This document shows, in pieces, positions 54,732 through 63,162 of a stretch of DNA of 64,000 nucleotides. The notes beneath the pieces were generated by a model. It did not search any database and had not been told where the DNA came from. It saw nothing but the letters and a program-made list of their open reading frames with translations. The position numbers and the translations under genes were made by a program. Source of the stretch: Bacillus sp. Bos-x628 (GTDB lineage Bacteria > Bacillota > Bacilli > Bacillales > Bacillaceae). The stretch's first letter is position 1. Each line of letters starts with the position of its first letter. The stretch is taken from positions 1,736,001 through 1,800,000 of the forward strand of contig NZ_CP159358.1 of NCBI RefSeq assembly GCF_040500475.1. The letters run 5' to 3'.

Positions 54732-55223
54732 CTGTAAAAACTCCTTTCTTCTTTCCCTTTATTCAGGGCTTTATAAGTCAAAAGATATAAGAACTGTTTC
54801 AGTCGAGCCCTTACATCTATCGTAAAGCGCTTCCACTTCCCCTTCAATTGAAACTAAATATCACTTTGTCATTTAGTGTGTGACAAAATTGAAAAATGAT
54901 GTGGATTCTTCTTATGATGTATCAAAAGGCTGATCAGTCGTCTTTTTAAAACAAAATTCATTGGAATTTCACAACTTTCAAATGTGCACTTCTTGTTTCT
55001 CTATACCAAATCGAATAGTCTTATATTGATCAAACCTATCAATTGAAGAAAAGTCTGCGCAGACAACACACAGGAAAAGTGAACCATCTTGCTTGTTGTT
55101 CCGTTTACCTTTTAGAGTGGGCGGCACAATAGGAAGAGCGGTTTTTCTGTGACTTCACAGTTTACTGCCGCTTTCTTTCTAATACATGAGAAATTGTCAT
55201 AGGTAGAAAGGCGGTTATTGACA
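54732..55223. other. Intergenic region between mtlA and ycnJ
   Basis: It holds the mtlA promoter elements (listed) and, near 55135-55180, a hairpin AGCGG...CCGCT with an inner TGTGA/TCACA stem. No ycnK-like regulator gene is present. Confidence 0.5.
54822..54887 (-). promoter_or_regulatory. mtlA promoter region: MtlR box and cre
   Basis: TTGTCATTTAG-TGTGTGACAA (54866-54886), on the minus strand TTGTCACA-N5-AATGACAA, matches the MtlR operator. TGGAAGCGCTTTAC at 54822-54835 is a cre-like site with the palindromic core AAGCGCTT. Confidence 0.78.
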
Positions 55224-56858
55224 TTGTTGAAATATAGCAAGTGGCTGCTGTTTCTGACGCTTATGCTCACTTTTTTTATACCGAAGGAAGCATTCGCCCA
55301 TGCATACGTGGTGAGCTCGAATCCAGCGGCAAATGAAGAGCTTCAGAAACAGCCTCCTGTAGTCTCTATTACATTTAGTGAAGGGATCGAAAGCGGTTTT
55401 CATGCCATTAAGGTTCTCAATTCAAAAGGTGATCGTGTTGACAATGGAGATACGGTCATTAAAGACCAAAAAATGATGGAAGCTTCATTAAAAAAAGGCT
55501 TACCGAAAGGGATTTACACCATTCAATGGAATGCCGTATCAGCAGATGGACACTCTGTATCAGGGATGATTCCATTTAGTATTGGAAAAGCGGACGGGGG
55601 ATTTAACCAGTTAGATCAAGGTCCATCCAATGAATCCATTGATGTGGCCTCTACAATTGACAAAGCCTTTCTTTATACGTCGTTTAGTTTATACTTAGGA
55701 ACGATCTTGTTTGGACTCTTTTGGTTTCAATCGAAGATTTCAGTCCCATTGGCAAAACGAATGAAATGGATGATGACGTTATCACTGATCATGATGGGCG
55801 GAGCACTCGTTTTTCAACTGCCCATTCAAACTAAATCTGCCGCAAATGTGTCCATTTGGAAGGCATTTCAGCCGTCTCTTTTACAAGAAACCATTGCTTC
55901 TACTTCTGGCGGGAGCCTATGGATAATGTTGATGGTGTCGTTTGTGCTTCTTACCATATGGAGTATCGTGGCAATGGGGAAAGGGAACTTTACCTCTTTT
56001 CGGATATGGCTGTTTCCGCTGCTCGTTTTTGCTCTGTTACTTTGGCTGAAAGCACAAATCGGTCATCCAGCAGCTACAGATAATAAAATATTAACAACGT
56101 CACTTGATTTCATCCATCTCGTCTCTGCATCCATTTGGGTCGGCGGATTAACTGCCATTGTGCTGCTTTTAATCAAGAAGCTGCCGAATGAAGATCAGCC
56201 GCTCATACGCAGTACACTTTCAGCCTTTCATCCGTGGGCGCTGGTCTCAGTCGGGCTCATTGTGTTTTCAGGATTTGTGAATGCCATTTTTATTTTGCAA
56301 TCGTTTGATGCGCTTTTCCAATCAGCCTATGGACGCACATTTTTCATCAAGCTTGGTTTATTTATCATCATGGGCCTTCTTGGACTGATCCATTACTTGA
56401 TGCTGAGATGGGGAAAAGAGAAGAAACGACACGTCTCCTTGCGGGCGGAATGGATCATTGGTATGGCCATTTTGTTCATAACGGCTGCGTTTACCAATAT
56501 TCCTAGTCCTCCTCCGCCTGCACCAGAGCCATTTTTCGGGGCAAATCAGATCGAGCATCATGACATTGTTTCATTGAGCATCACGCCGAATGCACCTGGT
56601 AAAAATACGTTTGAAGTTGCATTTACGAAAAAGGACGGACAAACGATCACAGACATTCAATCGGTGACAGCAACCATCCATAAAGTTGCGTTGTTTGGAG
56701 AACCTAAACCTAGTGAATTTCAACTGAAACGATTAAAGAATGGACATTTCTCTGCTGAAAATCTCTTATTAAATGAAAAAGGAACTTGGAAAATTGACAT
56801 CCATGCATTAACAGGTTCCTTTGAAAACATTGATACAACATTTATTAGAAAAAATTAA
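55224..56858 (+). CDS. ycnJ: Copper transport protein YcnJ (CopC-CopD fusion)
   Basis: This is a 544-residue copper-uptake protein. A signal peptide ends at EAFAHAYVVS, placing a His at the mature N-terminus, typical of CopC copper sites. The CopC domain runs to ~125 (ITFSEGIESGF, WNAVSADGHSVSGMIPF). Eight membrane segments of the CopD domain follow, then a C-terminal extracellular domain (from ~435). I start it at the TTG at 55224, nine bases after AAAGGCGG. It is followed by ycnI with a 16-base gap. The regulator ycnK is missing. Confidence 0.92.
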   Translation: MLKYSKWLLFLTLMLTFFIPKEAFAHAYVVSSNPAANEELQKQPPVVSITFSEGIESGFHAIKVLNSKGDRVDNGDTVIKDQKMMEASLKKGLPKGIYTIQWNAVSADGHSVSGMIPFSIGKADGGFNQLDQGPSNESIDVASTIDKAFLYTSFSLYLGTILFGLFWFQSKISVPLAKRMKWMMTLSLIMMGGALVFQLPIQTKSAANVSIWKAFQPSLLQETIASTSGGSLWIMLMVSFVLLTIWSIVAMGKGNFTSFRIWLFPLLVFALLLWLKAQIGHPAATDNKILTTSLDFIHLVSASIWVGGLTAIVLLLIKKLPNEDQPLIRSTLSAFHPWALVSVGLIVFSGFVNAIFILQSFDALFQSAYGRTFFIKLGLFIIMGLLGLIHYLMLRWGKEKKRHVSLRAEWIIGMAILFITAAFTNIPSPPPPAPEPFFGANQIEHHDIVSLSITPNAPGKNTFEVAFTKKDGQTITDIQSVTATIHKVALFGEPKPSEFQLKRLKNGHFSAENLLLNEKGTWKIDIHALTGSFENIDTTFIRKN

Positions 56859-56874
56859 AAGGAGCTTATATCAA

Positions 56875-57492
56875 ATGAAAAAATACGTAAAAGCTTTATT
56901 ACCGATGCTTGTCGCTTCATTTTTAATTGCCATTCCTGTCAGTGCACACGTAACCGTCAAGCCTGACACATCTGCTACAAATGCTTGGGAGACCTATACG
57001 TTAAAAGTACCATCAGAAAGTGACAGCCCGACAACAAAGGTTGTCGTCACAATGCCTAAAGGTGTTGAATTCCAACAATACGAGCCAGTACCTGGCTGGA
57101 AAACGACAACCGAAGAGAAAAACGGCAAGGTCACAAGAGTTACTTGGGAAGCAAAGGGTGATGGTATACTTGCCGGTCAGTTCCAGCAATTTTTATTTGT
57201 GGCAAAAAACCCTGATAAAGCTGGTGAAGCAAAATGGGATGCGTACCAATATTATAAAGATGGAACGGTCGTTGAATGGACTGGCGATAAAGATGCTGAC
57301 AAACCGCATTCCATCACAAACATTGAAGCAACCAATACTGTAACGGATTCACATGGTCAAGAAAAACCAAAAGAAGAACAGGCATCAAAGGAAACAGCAA
57401 CTTCTTCCTCCTCCCCTCTAGTGCTTGGTCTTTCCATCACAGGCCTTGTCGTGGCACTTATTGCCCTTGGACTCGCTTTAAGAAAGAAATAA
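56875..57492 (+). CDS. ycnI: YcnI, DUF1775 copper-binding protein
   Basis: This 205-residue exported protein has a signal peptide ending PVSAHVTVKP, so the mature protein begins with a His followed by the DUF1775 domain; this His and a Trp form the copper site in YcnI. The motifs TYTLKVPSESDSPTTKVVV and QFQQFLFVAKNP match the family. A Ser/Thr/Glu-rich linker and a C-terminal membrane anchor end the protein. Co-transcription with ycnJ is likely. AAAAGGAG precedes the ATG. Confidence 0.92.
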   Translation: MKKYVKALLPMLVASFLIAIPVSAHVTVKPDTSATNAWETYTLKVPSESDSPTTKVVVTMPKGVEFQQYEPVPGWKTTTEEKNGKVTRVTWEAKGDGILAGQFQQFLFVAKNPDKAGEAKWDAYQYYKDGTVVEWTGDKDADKPHSITNIEATNTVTDSHGQEKPKEEQASKETATSSSSPLVLGLSITGLVVALIALGLALRKK

Positions 57493-57499
57493 ATCATGT

Positions 57500-57540
57500 A
57501 CAAAAAGCTATCGTTTCCCAAAACGATAGCTTTTTATTTT
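57500..57540 (+). terminator. Terminator of ycnJ-ycnI
   Basis: AAAAAGCTATCGTTT / AAACGATAGCTTTTT is a near-perfect stem with a T-run. Confidence 0.9.
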
Positions 57541-57624
57541 CCCAACCTATCATTTCCAATATAGGATTGAATAGGATGCAGGTGCATGCCATAATAAAAA
57601 CACGACCATTTAGGAGGATATAAA

Positions 57625-58215
57625 ATGAATCACCTTGTGATATTTGCTCATCCCCAGCAAAGCTTAAACCAAACCATATTAGACCTTGTTGTCAGCACCC
57701 TTTTAAATAATGGTCATCAAGTGACCGTCAGAGATTTATATTCACTCAACTTTCAGCCAGGAATCACCAAAGAAGAAAAGATTGCCATGAAAACAGGTGA
57801 TGTGCCGGAAGCTATTCAATTAGAACAGATGCTCATCAAAGAAGCGGATGTCCTCACATTTATCTTTCCAATATGGTGGACAGGTCTGCCGACCATTTTA
57901 AAAGACTACGTAGAACATGTCTTTTCAGAAGGGTTTGCGTATCGTGTAACAGAGCACGGTATTGAGAGTCTGCTTTATCATAAAAAAGGCGTGATCATTA
58001 ACACGCATGATGCCCCAAAGAATGTCCATGATACAAACAGTGTCGTCACGAACCTCCATATGACGACTGATACGGAAGTCTTTCAATTTATTGGCGTCGA
58101 ACCTGTTGAACGCCTTTTATTTGGCAGTATTGATCGAGCATCTGCTGATTACATCCATGAAATTCTTCAAGAGACGAGAGAAACTGTTGATCAACTGTTC
58201 CCTCCAGCTGTCTAA
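57625..58215 (+). CDS. NAD(P)H dehydrogenase (quinone), flavodoxin-like fold
   Basis: This is a 196-residue protein of the NQO1/KefF/MdaB group. It begins MNHLVIFAHPQQSLNQ, and the flavin/quinone region is FIFPIWWTGLPTILKDYVEHVF. It reduces quinones or nitro compounds with NAD(P)H. AGGAGGATATAAA precedes the ATG. It stands alone between ycnI and gabD with terminators on both sides. Confidence 0.88.
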   Translation: MNHLVIFAHPQQSLNQTILDLVVSTLLNNGHQVTVRDLYSLNFQPGITKEEKIAMKTGDVPEAIQLEQMLIKEADVLTFIFPIWWTGLPTILKDYVEHVFSEGFAYRVTEHGIESLLYHKKGVIINTHDAPKNVHDTNSVVTNLHMTTDTEVFQFIGVEPVERLLFGSIDRASADYIHEILQETRETVDQLFPPAV

Positions 58216-58216
58216 C

Positions 58217-58255
58217 ATGAAAAAAGACTGCCGAGACATCTCGGGCAGTCTAACA
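58217..58255. terminator. Terminator between the quinone reductase and gabD
   Basis: AGACTGCCCGAGA / TCTCGGCAGTCT-type stem (loop short), serving convergent genes. Confidence 0.7.
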
Positions 58256-58270
58256 AACCTATTATATTGA

Positions 58271-59665
58271 TTACCCATCTAAACCGATGGATACATATTT
58301 TGTTTCTAAATATGGCTCAATGCCTTCAATGCCACCTTCACGACCAATTCCACTCTCCTTCATTCCGCCAAAAGGTGCTTGAACTGCCGATGGACCGCCA
58401 TCATTCCAGCCGATAATTCCGTAATCGAGATGTTCAGAAATGTAGAGTCCATTCCGGTAATTTTCAGTAAAGAAGTACGCCGCAAGTCCAAAAGGTGTAT
58501 CGTTAGCTAGCTCAATGGCTTCATCTAATGTGTTAAAAGTCGTAATCGGGGCCACTGGGCCAAATGTTTCCTCATGCATGATGTTCATTGAAGGATTAAC
58601 CTGCGTGAGAACCGTTGGCTGTACAAAATAATAAGATTTCTCATCATCGTAATTTGTTTCCCCACCAACGATAATTTTCGCTCCTTTATCTACCGCATCT
58701 TGAATTTGATCGACAATCTTGTCAAATCCACGCTTGTTAATAATTGGGCCGATGGACGTGCCTTCTTCAAAGCCATTTCCAACCTTCAGTTGTTCCACCT
58801 CTTTGCTGAATTGCTTTACAAATGCGTCATGAATGTCTTCATGCACAATGATTCGGTTGGCACAGACACATGTCTGACCTGCATTTCGAAATTTGGATGC
58901 CACTGCCTGTTTCACAGCCAACTCAAGATTTGCATCCTTGTCTACAATGAGCGGGGCATGACCGCCAAGCTCCATTGATACATGTTTGACCGTACTGGCA
59001 CTATTTTTAATGAGGTGCTTCCCGACTGGTGTTGAGCCAGTAAATGTGATCTTGCGAATCAACGGACTATCTGTGAACATTTCACCAACTTCTTTCCCAT
59101 CTCCAATAACCCATTGCAGCGCATCCTCTGGAATACCAGCTTCATGACCTAATTTCACGAGTTCAATCGCTGTCAGCGGTGTGTCTTCAGCAGGTTTGAC
59201 TATAAAGGTACAGCCTGCTGCAAGTGCGGGCGCTGCCTTTCTCGTGATCATCGCTGCTGGGAAATTCCATGGTGTAATCGCTGCGACAGGACCTACTGGT
59301 TGTTTTGTCACGAGAAGACGTTTATTCGTCGTATGAGACGGAATGGTACGACCATAGATACGCTTTGCTTCCTCTGCATACCACTCAATATATCCAGCTG
59401 CATATATGATTTCCCCTAACGCTTCTTGATACGGCTTCCCATTTTCTTCCGTGATGATTTTCGCAAGTCTTTCTTTATGTTTAATCATGAGATCAAACCA
59501 TTTGCGAATGATATTTGCACGTTCATGTGCTGATGTTTTACCCCATGTTTTGAACGCATGATGCGAGCGTACAATTGCCTCTTCAATTTGTTCTTTTGTA
59601 TGCTGGGCAACAGAGGCAATTTCCTCGCCCGTTGCTGGATTATACACTTTGAGTTCGTTTGTCAT
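58271..59665 (-). CDS. gabD: Succinate-semialdehyde dehydrogenase GabD
   Basis: GabD oxidises succinate semialdehyde, the product of GabT, to succinate. This 464-residue aldehyde dehydrogenase has [23 protein letters not shown], the Glu in [12 protein letters not shown] and the catalytic Cys in [11 protein letters not shown]. It is the last gene of the gabT - permease remnant - gabD unit. Its start lies inside the 3' end of the broken permease gene. Confidence 0.93.
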   Translation of the reverse strand: MTNELKVYNPATGEEIASVAQHTKEQIEEAIVRSHHAFKTWGKTSAHERANIIRKWFDLMIKHKERLAKIITEENGKPYQEALGEIIYAAGYIEWYAEEAKRIYGRTIPSHTTNKRLLVTKQPVGPVAAITPWNFPAAMITRKAAPALAAGCTFIVKPAEDTPLTAIELVKLGHEAGIPEDALQWVIGDGKEVGEMFTDSPLIRKITFTGSTPVGKHLIKNSASTVKHVSMELGGHAPLIVDKDANLELAVKQAVASKFRNAGQTCVCANRIIVHEDIHDAFVKQFSKEVEQLKVGNGFEEGTSIGPIINKRGFDKIVDQIQDAVDKGAKIIVGGETNYDDEKSYYFVQPTVLTQVNPSMNIMHEETFGPVAPITTFNTLDEAIELANDTPFGLAAYFFTENYRNGLYISEHLDYGIIGWNDGGPSAVQAPFGGMKESGIGREGGIEGIEPYLETKYVSIGLDG

Positions 59666-60032
59666 GCTCTACCTTCTCCTTCGTTCTTGGATTCATTACA
59701 TACAGTATATACCCAATGAGTAGCCAACCTAAAAGCAAAACCCATTCAGTTGGCTATGTTAAAGAGATGCCAAGATAAAAGCCGATTTCATTTTAAAAGC
59801 CCGCTAGACAAGCACGAATTCTCCACCTGTCTCTGGAATAGCAGACGAAAGCTCGGCATACGTGGGTCCAATAAAGATAACAAGAATGCCCCCTATAATA
59901 AAGGCAATGACACTGCCTAAAAATCTTGCTGTCAACATTCAATCTTCCGAAAGTACAACCCAACCCCAGCCAAGCATCGCATCCATGGACAAAACAGTAC
60001 GTCAGACTGCGACATGGTTTTCGTACAACCAT
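59640..60032 (-). pseudogene. Amino acid permease remnant (APC family) between gabT and gabD
   Basis: On the minus strand the N-terminal part reads MLGWGWVVLS, then FLGSVIAFIIGGILVIFIGP and TYAELSSAIPETGGEFV, a clear APC-family permease, before a stop. After a short stretch the sequence jumps to LGWLLIGYILYVMNPRTKEK, the C-terminal end, overlapping gabD. Most of the ~450-residue permease is deleted. In B. subtilis a GABA permease (gabP) has a related role, though it lies elsewhere in the cluster. Confidence 0.8.
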
Positions 60033-60045
60033 CCCCCTTTGTTGT

Positions 60046-61368
60046 TTAGAGCACTTTGAAGGCGTCCTCGATAATGCCTAGTCCTTCTTGTAGCAGCTCA
60101 TCAGTGATGACAAGTGGTGTTAAGAAACGAATAATATTCCCGTTAATCCCTGCCGTTAATAAAAGCAGACCATGCTCATTTGCATATGTTGCAATCGCTG
60201 CGGCCTTTTTCTTATCTGGTGTACGCGTTGTTTGATCTTCTACAATTTCAATGGCTGCCATTGCCCCTAATCTACGGACTTCTCCAATGAACGGATAAGT
60301 CTTTTTCCATGCATCCGCCTTGTCCTCAATAGTTTGTCCAATATGTTCAGACCGCTCATTTAATTGTTCTGTTTCAATGATATCAAGAACTGCAAGTGCC
60401 GCGACACATCCTAACGGGCTTCCTGCATATGTTCCCCCTAATTCTCCCGGATCTGCTGCATCAAGCAATTCCTTTCTACCAATGACTCCGCTTAACGGTA
60501 AACCTGCTGCAAGAGATTTAGAGACCGTGATTAAATCTGGAACAACATCAAAGTGCTCAATCGCAAAATATTTTCCTGTTCTTGCAAATCCTGTCTGAAT
60601 TTCATCAGCGACAAATATGATCCCATGCTGTTGACAGAAAGATGCCACATGCTGAACAAATCGCTTGGATGGAACAATGAACCCGCCCTCCCCTTGGACT
60701 GGTTCCATGACCACACAAGCAACCGTTTCAGGTGCAACCGTAGCGATAAAGAATTGATTGAATTGATCAATGATATAATCGTCATACGCTTCATTACTTA
60801 ATCCTTCAGGCTTTTGATAATAATAAGGGTAAGGTGCTTGATAGACTTCTGATGCGAATGGTCCAAAGCCAAACTTATAAGGCTTGACTTTACTCGTCAT
60901 ACTCATTGTCATGTTTGTTCTTCCATGGAAGCCTCGTGTAAAAGAAACAACCGCTTGCCTCTTTGTATATTTACGTGCAATTTTCACAGCATTTTCAACG
61001 GCTTCTGCCCCTGAATTTAAGAAAATCGCTTTCTTTTCATGGTCTCCTGGCGTCAAGTGGCACAGCTTTTCCGCCAGTTCAATATAAGATTCGTACATCA
61101 TGACGTTAAACCCTGGGTGAATCAGACTGTCTGCCTGTGCCTTGACTGCTTCCACAACCTTTGGATGTGAATGTCCTACATTTAGAGTACCAATAGCACC
61201 TGCAAAATCAATAAATCGATTCCCATCAATATCGAAAAGCTCGGCTCCCTTTCCTTTCGCTGCAAGATGACGGTTGCCATTGCTTACGCCTCTTGCGACG
61301 TATTGATCTCTTTTTTCCTGCCATTCCTCTGTTGAAAAACGGTTTGTTGTCGTTTGACTCATTGTCAT
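60046..61368 (-). CDS. gabT: 4-aminobutyrate aminotransferase GabT
   Basis: GabT moves the amino group of GABA to 2-oxoglutarate. This 440-residue class III PLP aminotransferase has DFAGAIGTLNVGHSHPKV, LNSGAEAVENAVKIAR, the PLP-binding Asp in FVADEIQTGFAR and the Schiff-base Lys in TVSKSLAAGLPLSG. The start may be the ATG at 61368 or 61362. It is divergent from its regulator gabR and shares the operator region with it. Confidence 0.94.
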   Translation of the reverse strand: MTMSQTTTNRFSTEEWQEKRDQYVARGVSNGNRHLAAKGKGAELFDIDGNRFIDFAGAIGTLNVGHSHPKVVEAVKAQADSLIHPGFNVMMYESYIELAEKLCHLTPGDHEKKAIFLNSGAEAVENAVKIARKYTKRQAVVSFTRGFHGRTNMTMSMTSKVKPYKFGFGPFASEVYQAPYPYYYQKPEGLSNEAYDDYIIDQFNQFFIATVAPETVACVVMEPVQGEGGFIVPSKRFVQHVASFCQQHGIIFVADEIQTGFARTGKYFAIEHFDVVPDLITVSKSLAAGLPLSGVIGRKELLDAADPGELGGTYAGSPLGCVAALAVLDIIETEQLNERSEHIGQTIEDKADAWKKTYPFIGEVRRLGAMAAIEIVEDQTTRTPDKKKAAAIATYANEHGLLLLTAGINGNIIRFLTPLVITDELLQEGLGIIEDAFKVL

Positions 61369-61408
61369 CCATCCCCTTTATGTGTTTCTTATTATTCTGA
61401 ATATTTTT

Positions 61409-61451
61409 TGGTATGATAGAAAGTACCAATATCAATTATTTGATGGTACCA
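61409..61451. promoter_or_regulatory. GabR-type operator region
   Basis: TACCA at 61424-61428 and 61447-61451 are direct repeats 23 bases apart, and TTGGTAT at about 61409 is the inverted form. B. subtilis GabR binds repeated ATACCA boxes between gabR and gabT. Confidence 0.55.
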
Positions 61452-61469
61452 GAGAGGATGGATGAACAC

Positions 61470-62894
61470 ATGCTGACGATTCAGCTAGATCAAACAAGGG
61501 AAAACGGATTTATTTATCACCAGATTTATACGAAGATTAAGGACGAAATCTTAAATCGAAATCTGCTGCCGCATGATCAATTACCTTCTAAACGAGAATT
61601 AGCGAATTCTTTAAAGGTCAGTGTAAATTCTGTCAATGGCGCCTATCAGCAATTGTTAGCAGAGGGATATTTATATTCTGTTGAGAGGAAAGGTTTTTTT
61701 GTAGAATCAATTGAAACGTTTCAAAAATCGGACCAGTTGAAGCCTTCCTCCCTTCCAGAAGACTTAAAGGAAGAGCCCCTTTCACGAGACGACTGGTATT
61801 CTTTTTCACACATCTCTGTTGATACGGCAAACTTTCCTTTTAAAAGCTGGCTGAAATGTGAGCAAAAGGCGATCAGCCTACATCAAGAAGCATTTAGTGA
61901 ACTTCCGCATCCGCAAGGGGTTTATGAATTAAGGGAAACCATTGCCCGATTGATCGGACTTGCTAGAGGGGTCAAATGCTATCCCGAACAGCTCATTTTA
62001 AGCGCAGGCACACAATCGCTCATTCATTCGTTATCTAGCATTCTTCCAACTGACAAAGTATACGGGTTAGAAAACCCCGGTTACCGCCGGCTATATCAAA
62101 TGCTGAAAAACAATCATCACCGAATTGAAACAATCGGAATTGATCAGAAAGGTGTGCGCATGAACGACATTCACAGAAAACGACCGAATGTGTTGATCAT
62201 CACACCCTCCCATCAGTTCCCAACAGGGGTGATCATGCCGATCTCACGGAGAATCCAGTTATTAAACTGGGCGGCTGATCAGCCAGATCGATATATCATT
62301 GAAGATGATTATGACAGTGAATTTAAATATGGGACAGACAGCATTCCGGCTCTGCAAAGTCTTGACCGGTACGACAAAGTCATTTATATGGGAACCTTCT
62401 CAAAATCACTGCTTCCTGGCTTGCGCCTCAGCTATATGGTGCTGCCACAGCACTTATTAAGACAATATAAAGAGAAGCAACATTTCTTGATCCAAACAGC
62501 CAATTTATTTACCCAATATACGCTTCTTTACTTTATCAAAGACGGAGCATATCAGCGGCATATTAAAAGAATGAATGGATTATATGAGGAAAAGCGGAAG
62601 CAACTCATTGGAGAGCTGGAAACAGTCTTTGCCAGAGACGTGCGGATTATTGGTGAAAATGCCGGACTTCATTTTGTCGCTGAATTTCGCTCAGACCGAA
62701 CCCAGCATGAGATCTTGCAGCGTGCCAAACAAAGAAAGCTGAAAATGTACGGAATGGCTCGTTTTGCCTTGAGTGAAGACATGCCTGGTCATAAAGAAGG
62801 CTTTGTTCCACTTGTTCTTGGCTTCTCTCATATGCGACCGGAAGACATTCAGCCAGCGGTGAAGCGGCTGTATGATGCGATTTATGGGGAATAA
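61470..62894 (+). CDS. gabR: MocR/GntR-family regulator GabR
   Basis: GabR activates gabT-gabD in response to GABA and PLP and represses itself. This 474-residue protein has an N-terminal GntR winged helix (LPSKRELANSLKVSVNSVN) and an aminotransferase-like domain with HPQGVYELRETIARL, EDDYDSEF and the PLP Lys in GTFSKSLLPGLRLSYM. I start it at the ATG at 61470 (MLTIQLDQTR), which aligns with B. subtilis GabR; earlier ATGs at 61458 and 61413 are less likely. It is divergent from gabT. Confidence 0.93.
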   Translation: MLTIQLDQTRENGFIYHQIYTKIKDEILNRNLLPHDQLPSKRELANSLKVSVNSVNGAYQQLLAEGYLYSVERKGFFVESIETFQKSDQLKPSSLPEDLKEEPLSRDDWYSFSHISVDTANFPFKSWLKCEQKAISLHQEAFSELPHPQGVYELRETIARLIGLARGVKCYPEQLILSAGTQSLIHSLSSILPTDKVYGLENPGYRRLYQMLKNNHHRIETIGIDQKGVRMNDIHRKRPNVLIITPSHQFPTGVIMPISRRIQLLNWAADQPDRYIIEDDYDSEFKYGTDSIPALQSLDRYDKVIYMGTFSKSLLPGLRLSYMVLPQHLLRQYKEKQHFLIQTANLFTQYTLLYFIKDGAYQRHIKRMNGLYEEKRKQLIGELETVFARDVRIIGENAGLHFVAEFRSDRTQHEILQRAKQRKLKMYGMARFALSEDMPGHKEGFVPLVLGFSHMRPEDIQPAVKRLYDAIYGE

Positions 62895-63065
62895 AAAAGG
62901 AGGTGCGATTTAAGAAGTCATTTCCAAGATGGCACGGTATCTGCCTTGAAAAAAGGGACTTTTCAGTAAATGAATTGGTCAAATCAAAAGATAAGTCAAT
63001 GACAAAGCCTTAAAATGCCCTTTAACTCCTGTCAAACAGCCAGGGGGTTTTATCGTTCGTTTTTC

Positions 63066-63136
63066 TTGAAAAGAGCCTTTTGTTTTGTTATGATTTCAAA
63101 AGTGACCACTCGGTTTCCTTTGTGACCATCCGGTTT
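63066..63136 (+). promoter_or_regulatory. TetR gene promoter with paired operators
   Basis: TTGAAA (63066-63071) and TATGAT (63089-63094) are 17 bases apart. Two copies of GTGACCAnnCGGTTT (63102-63116 and 63122-63136), 20 bases apart, lie just after the -10 box and suggest autorepression. Confidence 0.7.
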
Positions 63137-63162
63137 TATACATTTGGAAAGGACTTGAAATC

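Noticed and set aside
61226..61435. 69-residue minus-strand frame across the gabT start
   Set aside because: It is a shadow frame of gabT and its operator region, with no supporting features.
62895..63060. Short plus-strand frame after gabR reading KKSFPRWHGICLEKRD
   Set aside because: GGAGGTG is present upstream, but no start codon occurs in frame and no family is recognised. It may be debris of genes that follow gabR in B. subtilis, but this cannot be supported.
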